Assembly: GCA_902779945.1 (NCBI GenBank)
Contig: CACZDN010000005.1
Span: 1-64,000, forward strand
Origin: Oscillospiraceae bacterium
GTDB lineage: Bacteria > Bacillota > Clostridia > Oscillospirales > Oscillospiraceae
Length of the DNA stretch: 64,000 nucleotides
Reading direction: 5' to 3'
Shown here: in pieces, positions 16,106 through 24,351 of the stretch
Position numbering within the stretch: position 1 is the stretch's first letter
Layout of the letters: each line of letters begins with the position of its first letter
The notes under the pieces: model-generated
What the model was told of the DNA's origin: nothing
The model's database searches: none
Seen by the model: only the letters and a program-made list of their open reading frames with translations
Translations under genes and position numbers: made by a program

Positions 16106-16216
16106 GTAGTGGCGGCTATCAGCCGCCCGCACTGCACGTTTTCAAAAGCTGCTGATTCGCTTGGGTAAATGCGAAATTTATACCGCTTCTGCGCGGGCGG
16201 ATACTATCCGCCCCTA
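16106..16216. repeat. Second pair of GTAG-GGCGG / CCGCC-CTAC repeats
   Basis: GTAGTGGCGGCTATCAGCCG.. (16106-16129) and GGCGGATACTATCCGCCCCT.. (16196-16215) are hairpin units facing each other, with an AT-rich middle. They belong to the same class as 12005-12082 and occupy the gap before the glycosidase gene. Confidence 0.7.
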
Positions 16217-16269
16217 CTGCCAAAATCCTTTACGCAGATATCTTTACATTGAATTTGGGAGTATCGACC

Positions 16270-18264
16270 ATGTTTCGATTTGAATACCCCGTGCCCGGCG
16301 CGTTTGCGCTTTTTCTTGACGAAAAGCCGATCCTGCGCCACAGCGCGGAGAAGCCCGCCCTCTTCCTCGGCCGCGGGGAGGAGAAGATCAGCATGTTCCG
16401 CGGCAACTTCGACATCCGCGACCGCCTGTGTGCGCGCCTGCCCCTGCGCTTTCTGGGCGCGGAGGGGGATTGCCTGCGCTTTGCCCATCCCGATGTGGAA
16501 GGGGAGTACCGCCTCGCATTTTATGAGAAGGACGGCCTCCTGCATCTGGACGGAGTCTGCGCGGACGATCGCGTCAACCGCCTGTGGCTCCGACTCGAGG
16601 CCGAGGCGGGCGAGCATGTCACCGGCGGGGGAGAGCAGTTCTCCGCGCTCGATCTGCGCGGCCGTGTCTACCCCATCTGGACACGGGAGCAGGGCGTAGG
16701 GCGCAACAAGCTCACTGAGGTCACGCGCCTCGCGGACGCGCTGGACGGCAGCGGCGGCGACTACCACACCACCTTTTTCCCGCAGCCGACCTATGTGTCA
16801 TCGCGCCTGTACTTCGCGCACCTGATGAACTACGAATATGCCGAGCTCGATTTCCGCGAGGCGGCGTATCACGAGCTCACGCTCTGGACGTCCGGCCTGC
16901 GCCTTATCCTCGGCGGCGGGGCGGACTATGAGGAGCTGCTCGAAAAGCTCACTGCCCTCCTCGGCCGCCAGCCGGAATTACCCGCCTGGGCGATGAAGGG
17001 ACTCTGGCTCGGCGTACAGGGCGGCACGGCCCGCGCGGCCGGGATGGCGGAGCGCTGCCGCAGAGGCGGCATGGACGTGTCCGCCGTCTGGATTCAGGAC
17101 TGGGAGGGCAAGCGCGTTACCTCCTTCGGCAAGCGCCTGCAGTGGGACTGGCGCTGGAACCGGGAGCTGTATCCCGGACTTGACGGCGTCATCGCCGCCG
17201 ACCCCGGGACCGCCTGGATGGGCTACATCAACCCCTACCTCGTCGAGGGCGGCGTCCTGTTTCGCGAGGCGCAGCAGAGCGGCTACTTCGTCAAACGCGC
17301 CGACGGCGCGGATTATCTCTTTGACTTCGGCGAATACGACTGCGGCGTCGTAGATTTGAGCAGCCCCGCGGCCTTTGCGTGGTACAAGAATGTCATCAAG
17401 ACCAACCTCATCGGCCTCGGCTTTAAGGGCTGGATGGCCGACTTCGGCGAATATCTTCCGGCGGATGCAGTCTGCGCGGGCGGCAGCGGGCTTGCGCTGC
17501 ACAACGCGTGGCCCATGCTCTGGGCCAGATGCAACCGCGAGGCCGTGGAGGAAGCAGGCAAGCTCGGCGAGTGCGTGTTCTTCATGCGCGCCGGGGCCGC
17601 CGGCAGCCAGCGCTGTGCCACCCTCATCTGGGCGGGCGACCAGTGCGTCGACTGGTCGGCAGACGACGGTCTGCCCTCCGTCGTGACCGCGGCCCTGACC
17701 CTCGGCATGAGCGGTTACGGTCTCCACTGCTGCGACGCGGGCGGCTACACCACGCTCTTCCACCTGCATCGGGACGAGGAGCTGCTGCTGCGCTGGCTGG
17801 AATTTGCCTGCTTCACGCCCGTCATGCGCACCCACGAGGGCAACCGCCCGGACTCCAACATCCAGCTCTACGACACCGAGGAAATCATCACCAAAGCGGC
17901 GCGGCTGGTAAGTTTACATAATCACATCCTGCCCTATCTCGAGGCCTGCGTCTCAGAGAACGCGGCGCGCGGCCTGCCCGTGATGCGCCCCCTTTTTCTC
18001 GCGCAGCCCGACGCGCCGGAGGCCTGGGACCGGGAGCTCTACAGCTATCTGCTGGGCCCGGACGTGCTGGTTGCCCCGGTGGTCGAGCCCGGCGCTGGGA
18101 CGCGCACGCTCTGGCTGCCGGAGGGGGAGTGGGTCCACGTTTGGAGCGGCACGCGCTGCCCCGGCGGCCGTCATACGGTGCCGGCACCCATGGGGGAGCC
18201 GCCCGTGTTCTATCGCGCGGCTTCACGCTGGGCGGCGCTGTTCGCGGGGCTGCGGGAGCTCTGA
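16270..18264 (+). CDS. yihQ: GH31 sulfoquinovosidase (YihQ-like)
   Basis: This 664-residue glycoside hydrolase family 31 enzyme is predicted to release sulfoquinovose from sulfoquinovosyl glycerol. Its diagnostic sulfonate-binding residues are visible. GVQGG, then WIQDWEG 26 residues on, then GKRLQW give Gln, Gln, Arg and Trp with spacings 26, 13 and 3. These equal Q262, Q288, R301 and W304 of E. coli YihQ as I remember them. The nucleophile segment WMADFGEYLP and acid/base segment GDQCVDWSADDG are also present. There is no signal peptide, so it is cytosolic. The start at 16270 has GGGAG 9 bases upstream; the TTG at 16249 precedes that site. This gene is the anchor for reading the locus as sulfoglycolytic. 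Confidence 0.9.
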   Translation: MFRFEYPVPGAFALFLDEKPILRHSAEKPALFLGRGEEKISMFRGNFDIRDRLCARLPLRFLGAEGDCLRFAHPDVEGEYRLAFYEKDGLLHLDGVCADDRVNRLWLRLEAEAGEHVTGGGEQFSALDLRGRVYPIWTREQGVGRNKLTEVTRLADALDGSGGDYHTTFFPQPTYVSSRLYFAHLMNYEYAELDFREAAYHELTLWTSGLRLILGGGADYEELLEKLTALLGRQPELPAWAMKGLWLGVQGGTARAAGMAERCRRGGMDVSAVWIQDWEGKRVTSFGKRLQWDWRWNRELYPGLDGVIAADPGTAWMGYINPYLVEGGVLFREAQQSGYFVKRADGADYLFDFGEYDCGVVDLSSPAAFAWYKNVIKTNLIGLGFKGWMADFGEYLPADAVCAGGSGLALHNAWPMLWARCNREAVEEAGKLGECVFFMRAGAAGSQRCATLIWAGDQCVDWSADDGLPSVVTAALTLGMSGYGLHCCDAGGYTTLFHLHRDEELLLRWLEFACFTPVMRTHEGNRPDSNIQLYDTEEIITKAARLVSLHNHILPYLEACVSENAARGLPVMRPLFLAQPDAPEAWDRELYSYLLGPDVLVAPVVEPGAGTRTLWLPEGEWVHVWSGTRCPGGRHTVPAPMGEPPVFYRAASRWAALFAGLREL

Positions 18265-18283
18265 TCCTCCCGTCAAATGCCAT

Positions 18284-18312
18284 AAAAAACGGCCCGCCGA
18301 TTTGGCGGGCCG
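18284..18312. terminator. GC-rich hairpin after the glycosidase
   Basis: CGGCCCGCC-GATTT-GGCGGGCCG is preceded by six As on the plus strand, giving a T run on the minus strand. It separates the glycosidase from the transporter promoter. Efficiency in the plus direction is uncertain. Confidence 0.6.
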
Positions 18313-18381
18313 CGGAAATTCTTGTGCATGTCCAACAAAAAAGAGAAGTGAAAATCTACAGCTATATGCAGGCAAAAGGGC

Positions 18382-18410
18382 TTTACAAAACGCGGCGCTG
18401 TGCCTATAAT
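18382..18410 (+). promoter_or_regulatory. Promoter of the sugar ABC transporter
   Basis: TTTACA (18382-18387), 17 bases, TATAAT (18405-18410). A leader of about 70 bases follows. Confidence 0.8.
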
Positions 18411-18457
18411 GACCTTGTAGCTGTCAAGAGCTTCTTTTTAAGAGCAATTGATTAAAA

Positions 18458-18467
18458 CTGTTAATTA
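18458..18467. promoter_or_regulatory. Candidate operator CTGTTAATTA
   Basis: This is identical over ten bases to the start of the candidate operator at 14034 and shares TTAATTAAAA with the palindrome at 13896. It is located between the -10 box and the ribosome site of the binding-protein gene. Confidence 0.45.
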
Positions 18468-18486
18468 AAATCGAAGGAGAATGATC

Positions 18487-19758
18487 ATGAAAAAAACCAT
18501 CGCCCTGCTTCTGACCCTGGTTATGGTGTTCGGCCTGGCCACCTCCATGCCCGCCTACGCCGACGACGAGATCGTCATCAACTTCCCCAGCATCTGGGTC
18601 GGCACCGACTCCAAGGCTGCCTACATGTCCAAGCTCGTGGAAGACTTCAACGCCGAGAACGCCGGCTCCATCAAGGTCGTCGTCGAAGAGCAGACCGACT
18701 ATCAGGCCTACCGCGACAAGATCCGCACCACCATCACCACCGGCTCCGCGCCTGACATCTGCATCCTGGACACCACCTTCGACATCAAGGCCTATGCCGA
18801 GTCCGGCAAGTTCATGGACCTGACCCCCTACCTGAACGACGGCTGGGGCAATGATTTCGCGGACGGCGCGTTTGACGCCTGGAGCGTGGACGGCAAGGTT
18901 TCCATCCTCCCCTTTGAAAGCGCCGTCTTCACCCCCATCTATAACGCCAAGCTCCTGGCCGAGTGCGGCTGGGATCATTTCCCCGCCACCTATGACGAGT
19001 TCTTCCAGATGTGCAAGGACGTCAAGGCCAAGGGCTACAACGCCATGGGCCAGATGGCCGGCGACAACGCCTGGTCCTCCATGCTGTGGTACTCCCTGAT
19101 CGTTGAGGCCATCGGCGGCAAGGACGTCTATGCCGACGGGCTGGACAATCCCGCCTTTGTCGAGGCCGCCAAGGTCCTCAAGGAGATGTACAGCTACACC
19201 TTTGACGGCGCGGTCTCCGCTGCCGCCTCCGATGTGAACGGCCACTTCCTCAGCCGCGACACCGTCGTCTACCTCAACGGCCCCTGGTGGATCGCCAACT
19301 TCTACAAAGAAGACAACGCCGTTGACGGCGTGCTCCTGGCCGACGACTGCGAGGTCGCCGTGAATCCCGCCTACGAGGGCGGCCTTGGCGAGGGCGGCCT
19401 TGTCACCACCGTGCAGGGCTTCCTGGCTGCCGCCAAGCAGGACGATCCCGCAAAGGAAGCCGCTGTCGTCAAGTTCCTCCAGTACATCACCAATCCCGAC
19501 CATGTGTCTGAGCTTGCGCTCAGCTCCGGCGCGATGTTCTTCGTCAAGTACACCCCGTCGCCCGACACCTCTCTCATCTCCCAGAAGGTGACCGAGGTTG
19601 CGAACAACGCCGCCTTCACCATCCTGCATGTGAACGGCGCTTTCCCGACGGCCTTCTCCACTGAGTTCCCCGCCGCGCTCTCCGCGCTGGTCCTGAACCA
19701 GATCGACGAGCAGGGCTTCGTCGATCAGCTCCAGACCGCCATCGAGCTGGCCGAGTAA
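18487..19758 (+). CDS. Family 1 sugar-binding protein (sulfoquinovosyl-glycerol candidate)
   Basis: This 423-residue extracellular solute-binding protein family 1 (CUT1-type) delivers a sugar to the two following permeases. The signal peptide ends TSMPAYA-DDE and has no lipobox cysteine, unlike most Firmicute binding proteins. Typical features include the early LVEDFNAEN segment and the SAPDICIL hinge region. The ATG at 18487 is preferred over 18481 because AAGGAG ends one base before the latter. A terminator-like hairpin follows, which would favour more binding protein than permease. The substrate is inferred from the adjoining sulfoquinovosidase. Confidence 0.85.
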   Translation: MKKTIALLLTLVMVFGLATSMPAYADDEIVINFPSIWVGTDSKAAYMSKLVEDFNAENAGSIKVVVEEQTDYQAYRDKIRTTITTGSAPDICILDTTFDIKAYAESGKFMDLTPYLNDGWGNDFADGAFDAWSVDGKVSILPFESAVFTPIYNAKLLAECGWDHFPATYDEFFQMCKDVKAKGYNAMGQMAGDNAWSSMLWYSLIVEAIGGKDVYADGLDNPAFVEAAKVLKEMYSYTFDGAVSAAASDVNGHFLSRDTVVYLNGPWWIANFYKEDNAVDGVLLADDCEVAVNPAYEGGLGEGGLVTTVQGFLAAAKQDDPAKEAAVVKFLQYITNPDHVSELALSSGAMFFVKYTPSPDTSLISQKVTEVANNAAFTILHVNGAFPTAFSTEFPAALSALVLNQIDEQGFVDQLQTAIELAE

Positions 19759-19776
19759 TATCACAGGATCCGCTGT

Positions 19777-19809
19777 ACAGGCTGCGGTTTTCACCGCAGC
19801 CTGTTCTTT
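19777..19809 (+). terminator. Partial terminator between binding protein and permeases
   Basis: ACAGGCTGCGG pairs perfectly with CCGCAGCCTGT around a 6-base loop, followed by TCTTT. It probably attenuates transcription into the permease genes. Confidence 0.75.
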
Positions 19810-19960
19810 AACCGGCATCGAAAGATCCGGATAGGAATGAAATGAAAACGTTTTATGGCAGCTTTGCCGACTCAAAAACACCTTTAGCCGAGCAAAGCGA
19901 GGTCTCGTGCCGGCCAAACACGGCGTGTTACAGTCCGCCGTGTGCGATAAGTGCGAGTCC

Positions 19961-19987
19961 TCAATTGCGAACCTTGTTCGCAATTGA
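19961..19987 (+). promoter_or_regulatory. Hairpin abutting permease ribosome site
   Basis: TCAATTGCGAA and TTCGCAATTGA form a perfect 11-bp stem with a 5-base loop. It ends five bases before TAGGAGG. No T run follows, so it may protect the downstream mRNA end or influence initiation. The rest of the 247-base gap shows no gene or other element I can name. Confidence 0.5.
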
Positions 19988-20005
19988 AGTTTAGGAGGTG
20001 GCTCT

Positions 20006-20926
20006 TTGAAACTGGAGCGTTCTGACAGAGGTCCCCTGATGGCGTTCCTCCTGCCCGCGATCATCATGATGGTGATTTTCTTCGTCATCCCCGTCATCTA
20101 CGTCGTTGTGGTCAGCTTCCTGAAATGGAACGGCATTTCCGCCCCCATCGTCCGGGGATTTCGCAACTATCTGCTGCTGTACAAGGACAAATCCTTTGCC
20201 CGCTCGGTGATCAACAACGTGATCTGGGCGCTGGTGGCGGGCTTTATCCAGGTGCCGCTGGCGATGGTCATGGCGATCATCCTCTCCCGCAAGCCCCGCG
20301 GCTGGAAATTCTTCCGCACGGTCTACTTCTTCCCGCAGGTGATTTCCGGCATCGCGCTGGCAACGCTGTGGCGCGCGATCTACAGCGCGGACACCGGCCT
20401 TCTCAACGGCCTGCTGCGCGCGGTCGGGCTGGGGCATGTGGCCAGGGACTGGCTCGGCACGATCGAGACGGCATTCCCGTCGGTGCTGATCTACTGGGTC
20501 TTCTATATCGGTTATTACATGGTCATCATGATGGCCGACATCACCACCATCGACACATCCTATTACGAGGCCGCGGTCATTGACGGGGCGACGGATTTCC
20601 AGCAGGCCATCTATATCACCATCCCGCTCATCAAAAACACCTCGCTTCTGACCTGCATTACCCTGGCGAGCGTCATGGGCCTGCGCCAGTTCGAGCAGGT
20701 CTACATGCTCACAAACGGCGGCCCGGCCAACACCACGTCCACCATCGTTCTGTACATGTACAAGAAGATGCAGGACTCCAACTACGGTCTCGCGAGCGCC
20801 TCGGCCGTCATCCTCATCATCGTGGGCGTCATCTTTATCGTCTGCATCCGCAAGCTCTTTGAGGGCCGCGGCGAGAAGGCGCAGCAGCGCAAGGCGCTGC
20901 GCATGGCAAGGAGGGCGCTGAAATGA
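20006..20926 (+). CDS. CUT1 sugar ABC permease (MalF-like)
   Basis: This 306-residue protein has six membrane helices and the EAA loop segment YYEAAVIDGATDFQQAIYITIP, which docks to the ATPase. The start codon is TTG with AGGAGG 7 bases upstream. It pairs with the next gene, overlapping by ATGA. No ATPase gene lies in the operon, so a shared MsiK-type ATPase is expected elsewhere. Confidence 0.88.
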   Translation: MKLERSDRGPLMAFLLPAIIMMVIFFVIPVIYVVVVSFLKWNGISAPIVRGFRNYLLLYKDKSFARSVINNVIWALVAGFIQVPLAMVMAIILSRKPRGWKFFRTVYFFPQVISGIALATLWRAIYSADTGLLNGLLRAVGLGHVARDWLGTIETAFPSVLIYWVFYIGYYMVIMMADITTIDTSYYEAAVIDGATDFQQAIYITIPLIKNTSLLTCITLASVMGLRQFEQVYMLTNGGPANTTSTIVLYMYKKMQDSNYGLASASAVILIIVGVIFIVCIRKLFEGRGEKAQQRKALRMARRALK

Positions 20927-21783
20927 GTGAAAACAAGATCCATGCCCCTCTGCACGGTAAGGACCTGATCCTCGCGATCCTGCGCTGGATCCTGATCCTC
21001 TTTTTCGCGATCTATACGCTCTTCCCGCTGATCTGGCTGATCCTCTCCTCCCTCAAGACGAACTTTGAGTTCCAGGCCATGTCGCCCTTCGCGCTGCCCA
21101 AGGTCCCCCAGTGGCAGAACTATGTCAGCGCCCTCAAGGTCGCGGGCCTCGGCCGTATGCTCATGAACTCCGTGATCGTGGGCCTCTGCGCCACGGCGGT
21201 CAACGTCATCATCGCCAGCATGGGCGCATACTGCATTTCGCGCTTTCGCTTCAAAGGGCGCGAGAAGATCTTCACGCTCTTCACGGCGGGCATCCTCGTT
21301 CCGCTGAACGCTCTCATGGTGCCCTACTTCGTCATCATCAACAAGCTGGGGCTCTACAACACCTACGGCGGTATGATCCTCCTGTACTGTGCCATCGGCA
21401 TCCCCATGTCCACCTTTCTCATCCGCGGACTCATGGACTCGGTGCCCATGGAGCTGGAGGAGGCGGCCTATATCGACGGCTGCGGCTTCTTCGGGCGCTT
21501 CTTCTACCTGATCCTGCCGCTGAGCCGCACGGGCATCGTCACCGCTGCGACCTTTGAATTTCTGACCTGCTGGAACGAATTCGTGTTCGCAAACCTCATT
21601 GTCTCCTCTGAGAAGCTGCGCACCATCCAGGTCGGCATCCGCTACTTCACGAACCAGTTTTCGACTGACTACGTCTCCATGTACGCGGCGATCGTCATTT
21701 CCATCATCCCCTCCATCCTGGGCTACATCGTCTTCCAGGAGCAGATCATCGCCGGCATGACCAGCGGTGCGGTCAAGGGGTAA
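20923..21783 (+). CDS. CUT1 sugar ABC permease (MalG-like)
   Basis: This 286-residue, six-helix permease has the EAA loop MELEEAAYIDGCGFFGRFFY and the MalG-type C-terminal FQEQIIAGMTSGAVKG. It is translationally coupled to the previous permease. It is the last gene of the plus-strand sulfosugar arm. Confidence 0.88.
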   Translation: MSENKIHAPLHGKDLILAILRWILILFFAIYTLFPLIWLILSSLKTNFEFQAMSPFALPKVPQWQNYVSALKVAGLGRMLMNSVIVGLCATAVNVIIASMGAYCISRFRFKGREKIFTLFTAGILVPLNALMVPYFVIINKLGLYNTYGGMILLYCAIGIPMSTFLIRGLMDSVPMELEEAAYIDGCGFFGRFFYLILPLSRTGIVTAATFEFLTCWNEFVFANLIVSSEKLRTIQVGIRYFTNQFSTDYVSMYAAIVISIIPSILGYIVFQEQIIAGMTSGAVKG

Positions 21784-21974
21784 TAAACGACCAAAGGGGC
21801 TGCGAAAAACACTCCTTATCGTGAATGCACCAGTATCAAAACCTTAGGGGCCGACGACCATGCCAACACCCATAAGAGAGTTTTGACGCAAAAAGTATTT
21901 GGTAGCTGTCTGACAGGATTGGAAGAGCATCTTCAAGTCAAGGCAGAGAGGAAAACCAAATGATCTTATGCTAA

Positions 21975-22129
21975 GGCAACACCGCACAATTCGCCTGCGG
22001 CATCTCCTGAAAAATTTGCGCCCTGATTTCGTCACTTTTTCTTGCAATACACAAAGTATTCCTGCAAAAAACTGCCTTCATCAGAACCCAAATTTTCTCA
22101 GGATCTGCTCTTGCCGAATTAAGCTTGCC
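21975..22129 (-). mobile_element. MITE-like element, slightly shortened right end
   Basis: This reverse copy begins GGCAACACCGCACAATTCGC and has centre variant A. The inner right arm (TTTTCTCAGGATCTGCTCTT) is intact but the last terminal repeat is reduced to TTGCC. The left flank is CTAA; the right flank does not match it. The surrounding gap (21784-22237) otherwise shows only a degenerate TTTCGACTTTGCTCAACATG repeat fragment and no gene. Confidence 0.8.
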
Positions 22130-22237
22130 GAAGCATCTCACCCAGGCAGGAAGAAACCCTTTCAGATGTTTCGACTTTGCTCAACATGACAGACTTGCGT
22201 TGACGACATTGCCCCCTGCGGGGCCGAAACAAAACGG

Positions 22238-22278
22238 TACGGCGGATTCGCAGCTTGACGAATCCGCCGTATTTGTCT
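22238..22278. terminator. Hairpin terminator before the EamA gene
   Basis: TACGGCGGATTCG pairs with CGAATCCGCCGTA across an 8-base loop and is followed by TTTGTCT. It lies 80 bases before the EamA start. Confidence 0.65.
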
Positions 22279-22357
22279 GTTCGGGGTGGAAATCGCGGCA
22301 AAGGCGTGCTATACTGTGTGGCATTCCCATTTCCGCTTTGCTTCGGGGTGATCGAAC

Positions 22358-23230
22358 ATGAGTAAAACAAAGGCGGCCGTCCTGCTGATCGCGGTGTTTG
22401 CGGCGCGGGGGACTTCGTTCCTCTTCTCCAAAACGCTGATGCGCACGCTTGACCCGCTGAGCATCCTGGCGGTCCGCTTCACGCTGGCCTTCCTGCTGCT
22501 CGCCCTGGTGTTCTGCAAAAGGCTGCGCGCCTGGGGCAGAAACAGCCTGCGCGGCGGCGTGATCCTGGGTGTCCTCTACACCGTGTGCATGGTGTTCGAG
22601 ATGTTCGGCCTGCGCCTCATCGACTCCGGCGTCAGCTCCCTGATCGAGAACATGGCCATCGTCCTGGTGCCGCTCTACGCCGCGGTCCTGACTCATACGC
22701 CCCCGAGACGCAAAACAATGCTCTGCGCGCTCCTCTCCGTGCTCGGCGTCGCCTTCCTCTCGCTGACGCAGGGCCAAAACGTCGGCGGGGGAGCAGGTAT
22801 CCTCCTCGCGGTCCTGGCGGCGCTGACCTACGGCGTATGTATCCTCGCCACCGAAAAGGTGAGCCGGGACGCGGACCCCATCACGGTCGGGATCGTCCAG
22901 CTCGGGACCATGGGCGCGCTCAGCCTGGCGCTCTCCCTCTTCACGGGCGGCTGCGCCCTCCCGCGGACCGGGAGCGAGTGGCTGATGCTCATGAGTCTCG
23001 TGCTGGTGTGCAGCTGCTTCGGCTTCGCGTTCCAGCCCCTCGGGCAGAAATACCTCCCGGCGGAGGCCGCGGCGGTGTTCACGGTCATCAACCCCCTGAC
23101 GGCCAGCGTCCTCGGCATCGCCGTCGCCGGCGAGAGCGTCAGCCCCGCCAAGTTCGCAGGCTACGCCCTGATCATCACAGCCCTGCTGCTGTACAACATG
23201 CACGGGCGGAAAAGGATCAGTGCGAAATAA
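22358..23230 (+). CDS. EamA/DMT family transporter
   Basis: This 290-residue, ten-helix protein is built of two EamA repeats (AARGTSFLFSKTLMRTLDP; AVFTVINPLTASVLG). Such carriers export or exchange small metabolites; nothing nearby indicates the substrate. Its ribosome site is weak (GGGGTGA). It stands alone between a terminator and the Fic region. Confidence 0.8.
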   Translation: MSKTKAAVLLIAVFAARGTSFLFSKTLMRTLDPLSILAVRFTLAFLLLALVFCKRLRAWGRNSLRGGVILGVLYTVCMVFEMFGLRLIDSGVSSLIENMAIVLVPLYAAVLTHTPPRRKTMLCALLSVLGVAFLSLTQGQNVGGGAGILLAVLAALTYGVCILATEKVSRDADPITVGIVQLGTMGALSLALSLFTGGCALPRTGSEWLMLMSLVLVCSCFGFAFQPLGQKYLPAEAAAVFTVINPLTASVLGIAVAGESVSPAKFAGYALIITALLLYNMHGRKRISAK

Positions 23231-23286
23231 CACGGACCTTTATTCAGGTGATTGAATCGGAAACAGCATAGTCGCTTGCCTTTTCC

Positions 23287-23313
23287 GACAGCATGTTGTA
23301 AAAGCATGCTGTC
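23287..23313. repeat. Small hairpin GACAGCATG/CATGCTGTC
   Basis: A perfect 9-bp stem with a 9-base loop lies between the EamA gene and the antitoxin gene. AAATGCTGTC recurs 20 bases further on. The function is not clear. Confidence 0.45.
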
Positions 23314-23359
23314 ACATTGATCGACGGGGAAATGCTGTCAAGGGAGAGAAGATCGGATC

Positions 23360-23539
23360 ATGAGCCGTGAAGAATCTATCAACCGGTCCATCGCGAACGC
23401 GGCCGCGTCTGTCGCAATGGAGGGGTTTTACGTGGATGAGGAATGCAAGGATTGGTGCCGCTCGGTTTTGATGGATCAGATTTCCAAGGAAAAATACCTG
23501 TCGCTGCTGCTCCGTAAAGCGGGAGTGAAAGCGTCATGA
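23360..23539 (+). CDS. VbhA-like antitoxin of a Fic toxin system
   Basis: This 59-residue protein carries the inhibitory helix motif of class I Fic antitoxins, (S/T)xxxE(G/N), here SVAMEG, within SIANAAASVAMEGFYVDEE as in VbhA-type proteins. It would block AMPylation by inserting its Glu in the Fic active site. GGGAGAG lies about 12 bases upstream of the ATG. It overlaps the start of the fic remnant by ATGA. The antitoxin frame is intact although the toxin is destroyed. Confidence 0.75.
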   Translation: MSREESINRSIANAAASVAMEGFYVDEECKDWCRSVLMDQISKEKYLSLLLRKAGVKAS

Positions 23540-24297
23540 GCTGTCGTCTGGATTCCCTCACGGCCGATTGTTATCCGGGTACAACCTGCCTTGTAAACAA
23601 ATTCGGTATTCGCGACGAGGAGCTATAGGCGCTGGTTGAAGCCGGGATCACGCTGATGAAGGACTCTGAGCTGTAGGAGCATCCCATTCGAGGAGACTCT
23701 GATTTTGCTCATTATAAAGCGATCCATCAATTTCTGTTTGAAGATCTCTATGATTGGGCGGGAACGATCCGAACCGTCGATATGTCCAAAAAGGAACAAG
23801 CTTCGTCAGAGCGGAGAATATCGAACGGACAGCCGAAAACGCCTTTCGACGGCTGCATAAGAAGCAGCTTTTCACAGGTATGCCTTTTGAGATATTCATA
23901 GGGCAACACCGCACAATCCGCCTTCGGCGCCTCCTGGAAAATTTGCGCTCTGATTTTGTCACTTTTTCTTGAAATACACAAAGTATTCCTACAAAAAAAT
24001 GCCTTCATCAGAACCCAAATTTTCTCAGGATTCGCTCTCGCCGAATTATGCGGTGTTGCCATAGAAAACATTGCAGAATTCTATGGCGTTATCAACATGC
24101 TCCATCCCTTCCGGGAGGGAAACGGCAGGACGCAGCGCACGTTTTTTGCCCAGCTGATCCGCAACGCCGGATTTGATATCAACTTCTCTGAGATCGATGC
24201 AGATGCCATGATGATTGCGAACATTCAGGCGGCCGGTGGTGTGAATGATCCACTGCAGGAGGTTTTCAGAAAATCCATACATCCTCACAGAGCCTGA
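23536..24297 (+). pseudogene. Fic-domain AMPylase toxin, disrupted
   Basis: The remnant has the full Fic signature HPFREGNGRTQR (24103-24138) but carries four lesions: in-frame TAG codons at 23626 and 23674, a frameshift near 23790 (from GTIRTVDMSKKE.. into KGTSFVRAENIERTAENAFR), and a 159-bp inserted element at 23902-24060 after MPFEIFI. Removing the element and one ATAG copy restores EIFIENIAEFYGVINMLHPF in frame, showing where the gene was split. An intact protein would be a filamentation-induced-by-cAMP type adenylyltransferase. Confidence 0.88.
23902..24060 (-). mobile_element. MITE-like element splitting fic
   Basis: This complete 159-bp reverse copy starts GGCAACACCGC and ends GCGGTGTTGCC, with perfect ATAG duplications (23898-23901 and 24061-24064). 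Its centre is variant A. It is the clearest insertion event in the window because the host gene is recognisable on both sides. Confidence 0.95.
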
Positions 24298-24308
24298 TAC
24301 ACAGAGTC

Positions 24309-24351
24309 GGAGCCGCAGCAAAGCTTACGCGCTTACTGCGGCTCCGTTTTT
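24309..24351 (+). terminator. Terminator downstream of fic remnant
   Basis: GGAGCCGCAG pairs with CTGCGGCTCC across a 17-base loop, followed by GTTTTTTC. It also ends at the convergent ABC ATPase gene. Confidence 0.8.

Noticed and set aside
21968..22189. Small open frames with recurring peptides (for example AIHKVFLQKN, FAPTQIF-like)
   Set aside because: They are translations of the non-coding inserted element, recurring in either orientation at every copy with different frames and no ribosome sites.
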